64,000 bases of DNA from the NCBI GenBank assembly GCA_014529385.2, contig CM043945.1, positions 147,092,241 to 147,156,240 on the forward strand, given 5' to 3'. Of the stretch, positions 1 through 10,030 are shown one piece after another; position 1 is the stretch's first letter; the number at the start of each line of letters is the position of its first letter. The notes beneath the pieces were generated by a model. That model made no database searches and was not told where the DNA came from. It saw only the letters and a list, made by a program, of their open reading frames with translations. The position numbers were made by a program, and so were the translations under genes. The DNA is from Adiantum capillus-veneris. Lineage: Eukaryota; Streptophyta; Polypodiopsida; Polypodiales; Pteridaceae.

Positions 1-2308
1 TACAAGGTCTCTGAACTTGCTTAGCTTATTTTCCAACTTAACACAATAGCGGTCCATTTCATCCTTACAGATTTTGGCCTTAAGCACATTTTCAGATTGA
101 AACTTCAAATACAACAATTTTGCATCAAATGCAGATTGAGAAGGACCTGCCCCCATGGAAGCTATTCCCTTAGGGTTCAATTTGTTGGAATCCTCAGTCA
201 CCAAGCTGTATGATCTTTCTGACGAGGTGTCAAAAAAACTTCCACTAGGATAGGTTCTAAAGGATGTAGTGGTCTTTGATTCACTCTACCTTCATTTGAA
301 AAATTGATTGCTTGGTCTATGTTGCTGGGATTCCTATTCAGGTACAATCTTCCAAATCACAAATTCATGAAAAATTGGTAATGCAAAATCCAAACCAAGT
401 TACCTCATTAGCTAACTTGAGTTCCCCGTTTTGATCTTACTTGTTGGATAGTATTCTCTAGTACCTGCAATCTGTCAAAAAAATGCTTGATACTTGTGAG
501 TTTACAGCCATTCTTGTTAGTTCTAGCTTTTAATCGACAAAATTTAACGAGGTTTTTCAATAGCACACAATTTTACTCACAACATCAACAATTCAAGTCC
601 AATTTCAATTCTGAAAAAACCATCAGGTTCCTGTGAGTTGACTTAGAGAAACATGGATCCCAATCCATGTTTGGAAGCCAAATTGACTTTTCTTGGTACC
701 ATTAGGATCAACATGAATAGTAGGTACTATGGAATCATAATTTTTGGAAATGGACCTCTGGATTAGAAATTAGGTCAATTCTGACACTTTAATAGAGTTC
801 CTACTAGTTTGGGCTTTTGGTCTGGTTTTTTGTATCCAAATTCAATTTTGAAAATACCAAGAAATTACCTATGATGTCCTCCAGCTATGGTGCAAATTTT
901 TTATCAAATTGAGTCAGAGGAACATGGGTCGTGATCCATGTACCTAGTGCCAGAATGTATTGAAACTTGACACATAGCTAGTCCTTGGTCTACTGATGCT
1001 GGCTATATGGTTTTTGAGTGCTTTGGAGTTTTTAAGGTCAACCAAAAGTAAGTTTTAGGGTCTGTTCCAGTAGTTTTCCCCTTGATTTGATTTTTGCTCT
1101 TTCAGCCCACCTTTTGACATTTTTTGACAAGAATTATTTGGGAGAAAGTACTTCAAATGTTATCACTTTTCTTCTTGTCACTATCAGCTCAAAATTCCAA
1201 AAAGATACATGGATCACAATCCATGTTTGGCAAGGTTTTGGAATGATCTTTTGTGAGTTTGTGATAGAGGGTATGGTGATGTTCTCCCCCAAATCTTTTT
1301 GGATTTGACCAACTTTTTCCAAGTCAAAAGCAAGATTTTGTGTCTGCTTTGTGGTTTTTTCAAATAATTCATTTTTTGGTATTTTTTGATCAATTTTTTT
1401 GCTATGGCTTCTTTTGGAAACATTGTTGCCTTAGTAATTAGGAGTACAATTGTCAAATATCCCTTGCAAATGTCTTCCAGGTACATGGATCACGATCCAT
1501 GTTGGGCAACATCCGGTCATGACTTTTTTTCCTAATGGTTCCCTGCTTCTAGTTGATCCCAATTCTCACCCTTTTTTGAATTTGGACAAATAAAAGTTTA
1601 GTTTCCATAAATTTTCTCAATTTTCAAGGTCTTGCTCTACTTAGCCCAATTTCTTGATTTAAATGAGCTTTTAGCACTCTATTTCTGGCCAAACTCAAGG
1701 TTTTGATGCCTGAGAGTCTGTTCTAAGCAAAGGAAACAATTTCTCCTCATTTCCCCTAAAAGGTACATGGATCAGTATCCATGTTGGATAGGCAAATTGG
1801 AGATTTTCTACACAGTCTGTCTCTAGCAAGCTTGTCTATCCCCTTTAAAGGTTTTGTTGGGTTTGGTTCAGTTTTGAAACTCTGACCATCAATTTTTCAA
1901 CTTTTCAGAGGCATAATCTTCGGCACCAAAATAAGGTTTTAGACAGTTTTTTTCTAGATCATTTTGGCCCCGAATGATGGAGTAAATGGTTATTTAGTCT
2001 ACTCCTAGAAACTAAAATAGATGCACAAACATAAATGAATCTAATAGTATAGAAAAGATAGCAAAGTGTGTGGTGAAACAGTCCTTTCCAAGCATTGGAA
2101 AATCAAAGAACAAAATACTCTCTTGTACTTCACTCACATCTTTTTTTGTTCATAAGGAGTAGCACTGGATAGTCTCGGACTCCAGTCTCTACTAAGCACT
2201 AAACCTACGTTTAGGTGCTTTATTGTCTATGTGTAAATGGAATGGGTGTCAAAAGCTTTGGGAGGGATTTTTTTGTACATTGAGTCACTGACCACCTAAG
2301 GATCAACT
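1..2308 (-). mobile_element. Leader (PBS to gag) of LTR retroelement A
   Basis: This AT-rich non-coding stretch lies directly downstream, on the minus strand, of the primer-binding site and LTR at 2309-3230. It is therefore the 5' untranslated leader, and gag would start beyond the left edge of the window. No reading frame in it looks like a protein. Its only conserved landmark is a palindrome repeated five times (separate entry). A leader of more than 2.3 kb is long for a plant LTR element, though Tat and Ogre relatives can have long leaders. The assignment rests on the PBS and LTR geometry. Confidence 0.65.
649..1784. repeat. Five-copy palindrome array, about 280-bp period
   Basis: The hyphenated palindrome ACATGGAT-(4 nt)-ATCCATGT occurs at 651-670, 922-941 (one arm mismatch), 1207-1226, 1483-1502 and 1765-1784. 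The start-to-start steps are 271, 285, 276 and 282 bp. The first copy has 10-bp arms (649-672). The downstream flank is weakly similar among copies (a TTGG-like run after the right arm), but the remaining roughly 250 bp per period has diverged heavily. The array therefore reads as old tandem units in which mainly the palindrome has been kept. Confidence 0.85.
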
Positions 2309-2326
2309 TCCCCGGCAACGGCGCCA
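2309..2326 (-). other. Primer-binding site, tRNA-Asp type (element A)
   Basis: On the minus strand the sequence is TGGCGCCGTTGCCGGGGA, complementary to the 3' end of plant tRNA-Asp including its CCA. It lies one base inside the LTR edge at 2328. This PBS type is known from Athila/Tat-type plant gypsy elements. It fixes the orientation as minus: LTR to the right, internal region to the left. Confidence 0.88.
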
Positions 2327-2327
2327 A

Positions 2328-3230
2328 TGTTAGCGAGTCGCCGCGACAGACGTCAGCATATATATTTATTTTGTACTAACATAATGTCAATATGCAAGGA
2401 AGCGACTCGGGAAGGGGCACAGAGACTTGATGAGAGTGTAAATCTCACCAAAGTGAACTCAGAGGGCTTCTTATACTATGACAAAAGCAAATCAACCACT
2501 TCCTAGTCCAAAAGTCAATCTATGTCCGATCTCACCACTCTAGATTATCACACCTTTTTGGCATCCAAGCGAATTCGGAATGCAACAAAACTTAAGGAGA
2601 TGTATTACAACACCTAGGGGTACATTCCTACCAAGTTCTGCAGTTATCTAGGAAGGTACATAAATCACAAATTATCACAAAAAATGTGCAGAAAACTGAA
2701 ACAGAACTATATGGAAAGGTCCCCCTTAAGCATAGAAACACTTATCCAAGGTCAAAACATCAAAAAACAACCATTTAAGACCTCAAACCAATGCATTTAG
2801 GCCACAAATAATGCATCACAAACCACAACAGAATTGAGAATGGTTATACTTAAATTGTAGAGCAAGAGACAAGGAACACAATGTGCTATTCGGAAATGAA
2901 TCCTGATTACCGGTCTAGGAGAAAACTGGATTACAATTTGTAGCAGCAAGAGGCTTCTCACAGTGAACATTAAAAAACTTCCTAGCTAATGATTCTTTTT
3001 TAGTCTAAACCAAGGGTTTTGGCTTAAAGGCTAAAGGGACTTTCCCACGGCCATTTGGCTACTTACAAGGGGTGTAGACTCAGAGAGGCTAAGAGGACAT
3101 GATCAAATATATTACAATTACGTGCCCTCATTAGCTGAATTACATTGCTTGTTTTGAAAAAATGAGCGAGTACTACAAGGTTTGGTGTACATCTACCTTT
3201 TACGTGTCAGCCCGCTGTGTCCACTAAACA
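2328..3230 (-). mobile_element. 5' LTR of retroelement A (right edge tentative)
   Basis: The left edge is secure: TGTTAG at 2328 abuts the PBS and gives an LTR ending in CTAACA on the minus strand. The right edge is placed at CTAAACA, 3230, because this would give the matching LTR start TGTTTAG; no second LTR is present to confirm it. A TATA-like element (AGTATAAGAAG, minus strand) lies near 2470-2480. The U5 end near 2328-2365 (GCTGACGTCTGTCGCGGCG on the minus strand) closely matches the LTR end of element G at about 62,113-62,144, so A and G are relatives. Confidence 0.6.
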
Positions 3231-3310
3231 AAGGTTAAGCTGGGATTTTTTTATATATAAAGTAAGCTAAGGTTAATAAGATGGAGGTGTTACTACAGAG
3301 CACGACATCT

Positions 3311-3390
3311 TGCATGAGGAAGTGCCACCATTGCAGGTGTGTAGCCTGCATGAGGAAGTGCCACCACATCAGGTGGGTAGCTTGCATGGA
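3311..3390 (+). repeat. 36-bp tandem repeat
   Basis: Two copies of a 36-bp unit starting TGCATGAGGAAGTGCCACCA begin at 3311 and 3347, and a partial third copy starts at 3383. The unit is a multiple of three and is open on the minus strand as a 12-residue repeat. The surrounding 3.23-4.5 kb is purine-skewed and holds open frames resembling nothing I recognise, so I do not call a gene. Confidence 0.7.
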
Positions 3391-4690
3391 GATAGCGGGG
3401 AAGAGAGCGGCCAAGGAGGCTAAAAAGGAGGGGGGAAGAAACTTGCATTAAAGGGGGTACATAGGTGGGCTCTTGGGGGCGAGAAAAGGGACCACTAGCA
3501 AGGTCTCTAGGGGCCGAAGGGTGCAAGGGGGGAGCTCTGATAGCACTAGGAGGTAGGAGTCGAGAGCTGCAGGAGATAGGTACGGGACCTTCGAGGACAA
3601 TTTTAATGTGAAGGGTCTGTGAGCTGAGGGAAGGGAGGGCCAAGGTGTTGCAAGGGTTGGCACTACCACAAGAGAGTGGAAAGGGTACAAGGCCGTGGAA
3701 GAGATGAAGTCGAGGCCAGAAGAGAGAAGGTGAAGGGCTACTGTGGGCGTCACTGCTTGTGGGAATTGGAGGGTGGTGGCCTGTGCCAGCTAAGGAGGGC
3801 CACCAGTCAAATACAGAGGGCTGGTTGAAGGGGTCAGGAGAGAGAGATGTGACCGAATGCACGAGAGTGGTGGATATTGCAGAGAGGGCTGAGGATTATG
3901 GCCCATTGTACATAAGGCCTCGAGTGTGCATGGCATTTGTACGAGGCTGAAAGCATCAACACAAGAACCAAAGGATGTTGCATGAAGGGAGCGCTCTTAG
4001 GAGGGAGTGTTGGTTGAGTGAATGATAACCAGTACCATGAGGAGTCATCGCTCTAGTTTGTGAGCTGGTGGGCATGCACGCAAAGAAGTTGAAGGCCGCA
4101 AGATGGTGAATACTAGCAAAGAAGAGCATTGAGTGCTTGGCTGAAGGGAGATAAGGAGGGATGTTACAGGGAGGTTGGACGAGGAGATGGAGTTCATTGC
4201 AGTGCATGAGAGCAGGGTAAGGGCAACAAGCAGGGCTCTAAAGAAGATTGCAAGCATGAAAGGATGGAGCATATTACTGTAAAAAGCAAAGGGGACATGG
4301 ATTTTAGCCCCCTAATTCTCTCTGATTGAGCCGGTTATAGCCCGTTTACGTCTCATAATTTAGTTCTCTTAGTTTAGGCATTACACCTGAGTATCTCTCC
4401 ATTAAGCCATTAAATTTGAGTATCTTTCAATTAAGCCATAGTTATGAGACTCTCTTTGGACTCTATCCTCTTCACATGTGAAAATCGCATATTGGCTACT
4501 CGCTTCTCTGATTACGCCATCTTGACAATTGACACTCTCACAGCCAGCCCCCCCGTGTGTTCCTGGCTATAAGCAATCTGGCTCCGACAACATGAAGTCC
4601 AAGTAAATTTTGTAGTTCATCACCATGTCTCCCTCTTTCATTTTCTTGTCCAAAAAGTTCTGATTGAACCTGGATGTACCCACCTCTCTC
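3391..4690. other. No recognisable gene
   Basis: This stretch is purine-skewed between about 3.4 and 4.3 kb, with several open minus-strand frames rich in Ser, Pro and Leu. It shows no domain, no splice logic and no second copy in the window. It may be LTR or untranslated DNA between elements A and F. Confidence 0.4.
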
Positions 4691-4699
4691 TGTGCTTCA

Positions 4700-5439
4700 C
4701 ATAGTAGTCTGCTATTGCTATCCAGCTGCAATGCTTCAAGACCAGCTATTCAATCTTGTAGAACCTCCTATTGAGTGGCATTGACTCGCCACTGACCTTT
4801 TAGAGATTCTAACTATGTATGCATTAGCAATACTACTTCCTTACCATAGACCCCAACTCAAATAGAGTGAAATTTGTAGCGACTTTATAGGACATCATCC
4901 TAAATTCCCACATACACTTCTCTAAATTTGTTTCCCACTCAGTCTCTTGCCTATATACGTACTTTGTCAGCGTTTTGATGATTTACCCATTAGCACTCTC
5001 TACTAAACCATTGCATTGGGAATGATAGGGTGAGGAAAATCAATGCTGAATTTTTAGCTTCTCTACTAATGCACACATTAGCTGGCTTCTAAATCCCTGA
5101 CCCCTATCAAAAACTAGTACCCATGGTACCCAAAATGGCAAAAAATGTCATCGAACACAAATTGGGCTACCACATGAGCATTAAATTCACAGTCTTGGAC
5201 TCAAACCACCTTGTGAGATAGTCAATGGATACCACAATATACTTCTCACCACTTGTAGACTTTGGGAGTGGACCTATGGCATCCAAACCCCACTTCTTGA
5301 AAGCACTTTGTGCAATGATGTCACCCTGTGACTCTGCTACCAATTGCCTTTCACCTATAGTCTGACATTCATGGCAGGTCTTGCACAAGTAATGCACATT
5401 CTTCACTTTGGAAGACCACCAAAAGCCTACTTTCAACAC
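4700..5439 (-). pseudogene. Integrase of Tat-like gypsy element F (decayed)
   Basis: The best preserved part (5167-5439) has the end of the zinc-binding region (CxxC within KTCHEC), then DAIGPLP and YIVVSIDYLTRWFE, the region around the first catalytic Asp of gypsy integrases. Further left, with stops and frameshifts, come PYHSQCNGLVES-like and ETEWETNLEKCMWEFR-like stretches. These match the integrase core around its catalytic Glu and the segment after it. It would integrate element cDNA into chromosomes. Several breaks make it non-functional. It is the 3' part of the pol read from 7.9 kb. Confidence 0.8.
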
Positions 5440-5759
5440 TCAAAAAAAGTACATGGTCTTTACTCTCGTGCTTGCTCTCTTTGTGGCATTGCTCCAACAC
5501 CATACCTATCTCTTCCTTGTAGAGCACCTCCTTAGCACTCTCTCTCATCCATAGTTCATCATGTCTTCACCTACTAGTGTGAATTTGTGGGCCTTTTGCA
5601 CCACTCTTCTTCTTTGCAATTTGGTAAAACTCTCTGGACACTACCCTGTGCTTAAAAAGTCTTCAACCTCTTTTAGAGTCTCCCTACCTACATAAGTGGC
5701 CGGGGCCACATATATGCCTGCAACATGCACCTGCACTCTACTACTCGCTAGAGCTGGTT

Positions 5760-5965
5760 TGCCTCTTTATTTTGCTCTCTCTTCACATGCTTGAATTGAA
5801 TCGCTTCAAAGAAATTTAGCATCTTCTTAATGGCAAAGAATCAATGATTCAAAGAATCCTACTTTACCTGCCATTGGCCTAAGAGTTTCTTGATGAACAT
5901 CAACCTATCACCCTTTACCACCAACTTGGAAATGCCGAAATCCATGCATTGTTTCAAACCCAAAT
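5760..5965 (-). pseudogene. Second RNase H (Tat-type aRNH) of element F
   Basis: The minus-strand translation reads MEYLTLHLGLKQCMDFGI, KLVVKGDRLMFIKKLLGQW and, after two stops, FKHVKREQNKEANQL. These are three signatures of the RNase HI fold: the E-x-L helix, the central GD and the terminal HxxREQNxxAxxL. It lies between the retroviral RNase H (6.15-6.45 kb) and the integrase. That is the position of the extra archaeal-like RNase H that defines Tat/Ogre-type plant gypsy elements. In-frame stops mark it as a pseudogene. Confidence 0.72.
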
Positions 5966-6149
5966 GCAGAGTGAGATACTCCATCTTTGAAAAATGACTT
6001 TGCCATGTGGTTCATGTACCAACACACCTCCACCTTCCTTCTATACTACCCTTTGCTATGCTCCATCAAACCACATTGTAAAAGCATCCTCCAAATCACG
6101 CTCCTCTTTAGCTTCATCTCGCACCACTCTTGGATACACTGGAAAATCA

Positions 6150-6460
6150 ATACCCTTATTGACCAAATGTCCGCCAGGTGGGACCAACTAGTATGGTCAA
6201 CCTTGAAATTGAACTCAAACTCTTGCTACTCCAACACCCACTTCATGATCCTCTTTCCTGGATTCAAACACAACACTACTTCTGGTAACAGATTATTAGA
6301 CGTCAACACAAAAAACTTACGCACAATCAAATTCACTTTAAACTTCCTACAAGTGAAGACAAAAGCCATGACCCATTGCTCCAATTTGGTGTAGGTAGTC
6401 TCTCCTGAGCTAGTCACCCTGTTCTCAAAGTAGATAGGTTTGTAGCTTCTCCCTACCTTC
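6150..6460 (-). pseudogene. Retroviral-type RNase H of element F (decayed)
   Basis: The minus-strand frame contains YTKLEQWVMAFVFTCRKFK, matching the Y-S-x-x-E-x-E-x-L-A-x-V helix of gypsy RNase H. It then has GKRIMKWVLE followed by LQEF, matching the conserved G-R-x-x-R-W-x-x-x-L-Q-E-F end of the domain. It normally degrades the RNA strand of the cDNA hybrid. It lies between the RT and the second RNase H. The canonical acidic residues are not all recoverable and the frame is broken. Confidence 0.65.
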
Positions 6461-6855
6461 TACAGCAAAACCATTGCAATGGCAACTGTACCTACCATCA
6501 TCGACACATAAAAGCTCTCCTCTTGATTGTGAGGACACACCACTAACAATTAACACAAAATCTCTTTCAACATGTCAAAAGTGTCCTGAGCTTCTCCATC
6601 CCACTCAAAACCATGCACTTGTTGGGCCCTCTTCTAAAGAGGATACACATATTGCGACAACATCCAAAAGAATCACGATAGATACTTTAGCTTATGAACC
6701 AACTAAGACAAAACTTAGGCACTTGATGGAGGCTCCATCAACACATATGCTTTCACCTTCTCTGGATTAGTCTCTATACCATTTTGCGATACCACATGAC
6801 CCAATAGTTGCACTCGAGGCTGTGCTAGCTTGCACTTCTAGGGGTTCAATTGACC

Positions 6856-7330
6856 TCATTCTTCATCAATCCTTTGGAAGCATAACTGCAGCTTCAACAA
6901 GTGACCCTCTTTAAAGCTATAGCAACCTATATCATCCATGAAAACCTTGATAAAACAGCCCAAGTAGGGACCAAATACCCCATTGTTCATCCAATCCTGG
7001 AAAGTAGTATAGGCATTCACCAACTCAAATGAAATCCTATGGTAGGCAAAACAGCCCCATGGAGAGATATATGTGGTCTTAACTTGGTACTTGAGTGTAA
7101 TCTCTATTTGAAAATACCACAAAAAACCATCCATAATTGATTATTTTTCATGTCCAGCCACACTTGGTTTAAAATTTTATCTTGAAACAACAGCGGGTAG
7201 CGATTTCTTTTGGTTGCCACATCAGTGGCTTGTAGTCAATGCACACCCTCCATTTCCCATCCTTCTTTGGGGTTATAACCAATGGTGAAACCCACTTTGA
7301 CTCCTTCATAGGGTATATGATACCTGCATC
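6856..7330 (-). pseudogene. Reverse transcriptase of element F (decayed)
   Basis: Two minus-strand pieces match gypsy RT. At 7200-7330 is SKWVSPLVITPKKDGKWRVCIDYK-like sequence (shortened here), and at 6856-7134 is WGCFAYHRISFELVNAYTTFQ followed by IKVFMDDIGCYS. The MDD of the last piece is the catalytic YxDD site with M in the variable position. A frameshift near 7140 and missing sequence between the pieces make it inactive. Order and orientation agree with the RNase H and integrase pieces to the left. Confidence 0.8.
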
Positions 7331-7491
7331 TTGATCTCCTACTGAAGGGATTCTTTTTGAATCTCCCCTAACCTTCTCAGCTTTTGGGCTTTAGGCTTGC
7401 ATCCCTCCTTGAGAACTATCTTGCACTCTACCTCTTTTTCACCTCACAAATCGTTGTACTCCATCACAAACAGGTTTTGATAGGATGCACG

Positions 7492-7910
7492 TTATTGAAC
7501 ATAACTCTCCTTCTCACCCTTGGTCAAATCCTCGCTTAATATGCTCGACACCTCCTCTACACTTAAACCATGAGGTTGCAGTTGCATGCCTTCTTCTTTT
7601 GGAGAGTCGTCTATGGTGACTCCAAACAGATCCGCATCTATTTGCATCATGTCGTCCTTGTTATCCTCTTCCTTGGTATCAGTGTAGCCCTCATCATAGG
7701 CCGTCTCCATCTCGTACTTGTAGCTTGTCCTGTCGTCTTCACCTTTAGCTGCCATAGGATGAGAACTTCTCTCCTTGGTCTTCAAATCTACCACAACCTA
7801 TCTTCCTTTATCTTTATCTGGCAAAGTGAACACTTTGCAATCCTGCTTAGCACCGATTGCAAGTAGCCACGGCCTACCCAAAATAATTGGATAAGCATTA
7901 TCACATGCCC
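7492..7910 (-). pseudogene. Protease end and acidic linker of element F
   Basis: At 7800-7910 the minus strand reads AYPIILGRPWLLAIGAKQD. The I-I-L-G-R-P-W motif is the C-terminal flap region of plant gypsy retropepsins. After a stop, 7492-7794 encodes an acidic 100-residue stretch (KEEDNKDDMMQIDADLFG) with no known domain, as is common between protease and RT in Tat-like elements. Homology ends abruptly near 7915, so the gag half of element F is missing here. Confidence 0.65.
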
Positions 7911-7914
7911 TCAT

Positions 7915-8267
7915 CCCAAAGAAATATATTGAGGCGATCTGAGCAGACAACTAGAGAGGCGACCTCTAAACACCCCTCAAGACTCCCATGCTGCTCAATT
8001 GGGGCTGGGGAAACCACAACAAGAAAACACAACAACAGACCCGTAGCCAAACAAGTGAAGGGGCACCACCTAGTTATGGTATGTGAACTAGGACGCAAAA
8101 GAGATTTTATCACGACCAAGAAGATGCACAACAAAACACATACAAGAAATCTCACACCAAGACATGCACCAATGGAGCAAGAAAGAGCTGGAGTGAACAA
8201 AAGAGAGAGAGAAATGAAAACTTGCGTAATACGTCATTTGTGACTTACAAATGGAGATGGTTCGTTA
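7915..8267. other. Unassigned spacer
   Basis: This lies between the broken end of element F and the LTR remnant of family M. A 118-codon open frame (plus strand, 7887-8243) rich in Arg, Thr and His has no family resemblance and crosses the element F boundary, so I do not call it a gene. Confidence 0.4.
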
Positions 8268-9298
8268 TAACACTCTAATCAATTTAAAAATTCTTGATAA
8301 AAGAACCAATAGAAATTAAGCTCCCTATAAGACTATTGGACAGTCTACCAAGGGGTCTAATGAGGAGCAAATGGCTTGCCTGGTTCCTATTGGCCAGAAG
8401 ACTAAGAGGTCCAATGAGATTTTAATTGAATTATTGAATTATGTAGAGCTCTCACAAAAGGGGAAAGTGGGACACATGTCACAAGGCTAGCAATCATGCT
8501 TCTAAATTGTCATCGGCTAAGCTTTGCAGGAGCCAATAGGATGCCAACATGATCAATTAGCAAGAGGGGTCGACCAAGATGAGAGAGAAGGCTGCATTTT
8601 ACTCTAACACAATGCTACACACACACACACACACAACTCATGTGTGAAAGAAGAACTCCATCTCCTTCTCCAAGCATTGAGAAGTAGAGGCCTACACCAA
8701 CAACTCTTGGCTATGGAATGCAAATCTAACCAAGAGCCAAGCTTCAATGGCATGCTCATCTCCTCTACCATGCTAATTACTAAGCTAAGCTATGCTATTA
8801 GAGTGATTATGTGAGGATAATACTTCTTTATTGTAAGATAGCTCTTCTTCCTCTCAATGTATCCTCATTCCCTGTTAGCTCTTACCATTTTTGAAGGTGT
8901 GTGAGGTCCTGGGACTAAGGCTAGGGACAGTAGGTGTGTTTTTCAAGCATAATTTGGTGCATAAAGCTTCCATCTTCATTGCACCAATGAGTTTTGTCAA
9001 GGAACAGAAGGATTGTATTATTGTACAAAAGTATGCTTTGATGGGAGAAGCTATAATACAAAGCCTTTATGGAGGGGGGACCGACTCCATGTAAATCCGG
9101 TCCACAACTTTTGTCAATTGTTCTATTTCTCTCTCTTTTCAAGTATTGTCAATGCCAAATTAGCTAGGTGTAAATTTCTAGGTTGTTTTCTCAAATTAAG
9201 TACTCTCTCTATGCTCATTAGGAACTTGTTCTTAATGAAATGCTCACTATGTTATCAATTTCCGCTACACACAAGTTACAAGTGCATTAAATGTTACA
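8268..9298 (+). mobile_element. 5' LTR, family M (5'-truncated copy)
   Basis: The sequence matches, in reverse complement, the family-M LTR at 59,085-60,693; shared blocks include ACCAATAGAAATTAAGCTCC and CATGCTAATTACTAAGCTA. It ends in TTACA immediately before a Met-type PBS. Similarity to the other copy stops near 8268, so roughly the first third of the LTR is missing. It includes an (AC)n run at 8616-8634. Open frames inside it are LTR sequence, not genes. Confidence 0.78.
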
Positions 9299-9299
9299 T

Positions 9300-9311
9300 T
9301 AGTATTAGAGC
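9300..9311 (+). other. Primer-binding site, initiator-Met type
   Basis: TAGTATTAGAGC differs at two positions from TGGTATCAGAGC, the complement of the plant initiator tRNA-Met 3' end. It starts one base after the LTR's terminal CA (9298). Copies with the same context lie at 37,448-37,459 (plus) and 59,072-59,083 (minus). Confidence 0.75.
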
Positions 9312-9321
9312 TATTGGTTTC

Positions 9322-9350
9322 TCTTTTCTTGCTCAAGAAGAGAGGTCCTC
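9322..9350 (+). other. PBS-adjacent stem-loop conserved in family M
   Basis: CTCTTTTCTTG and CAAGAAGAGAG form an 11-bp stem with one G-U pair and a two-base turn, starting about 13 nt after the PBS. The same hairpin follows the PBS in the copies near 37,470-37,500 and 59,040-59,062. The stem is kept in all three while nearby leader sequence varies. Confidence 0.65.
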
Positions 9351-9710
9351 AAGCTTTCTACAAATAGTTGGTGTTATTAATTGCAAAAGAGTAAGTAGAA
9401 TAGGAATTTTTCATCCTTGAAGCATGCCTGCTTTATGCAATTAACGGGGATACCGTCAAGAGCTATGGTCTGAATAATGGAGTCCTATGGGGCTTGCCTA
9501 TGGCTTAACCATTATTGAGCTATTAGAAGCTTGAGAGGAACCGGTGCTATCTTGGCCCTATTGAATCCTCTCTTCTATTCCTTGCAATTAATAATATTTG
9601 AGCCATGGGTATAGATGCTTGAGTGCTTATCTTTGAAGGTAAATAGCAGTAGCAACTAGGGTTTGAAGTGCCAAAGTACAAGTAAAAGTTTACACCTAAA
9701 ATTTTCTAGT

Positions 9711-10030
9711 ATGGCTCACAAAGGAAAAGAGATTGAAATGAATGTTGATAGCTTTGACCTTGCTAATGAAAGAGAAACTAATGATGCCCCTGTTCTTGTA
9801 AACTATCTTGTTTCTAGGCTTCAACAAGTCCTGGGCAACCCATCCCTCCAAGGTGAAGTGCTATAGCAATTGCGCACCCATGGTATTCTCCAAACTCCCC
9901 ACCAAGAAGAGACAGTACCTACGAAGTCTCCTAGTGAGACTTCTAGTCCATTCTAGAGCCTTTCTCACCCAAAAATTTGGCTTAAGAATACATTTCCCGA
10001 ACCCTTTGCCATGCTTCTGTGCACACTTCT
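9711..10030 (+). pseudogene. gag N-terminus, family M (fragment)
   Basis: It starts MAHKGKEIEMNVDSFDLANE, followed by VNYLVSRLQQVLGN, and matches the gag start of element D (minus strand, about 58,190-58,690: DSFDFANE, VNYLVTRLEQAMGN). After an in-frame stop near 9866 the same frame continues as QLRTHGILQTPHQE, again as in D. Similarity fades by about 10,000, so the capsid core, zinc knuckle and pol are absent. This is the start of a gag that would form the virus-like particle. Confidence 0.75.

Noticed and set aside
649-1784. CRISPR-like array
   Set aside because: Repeats are 20 bp with about 260-bp intervals, self-complementary, and lie in an LTR element leader of a plant genome; no cas genes.
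3293-4272. Overlapping minus-strand open frames as genes
   Set aside because: They arise from purine-biased sequence with an internal 36-bp repeat; no domain, no conservation visible.
8891-9420. Plus-strand open frames as small genes
   Set aside because: They lie within a family-M LTR and leader that has a second copy at 59-60.7 kb, where the frames are not kept.
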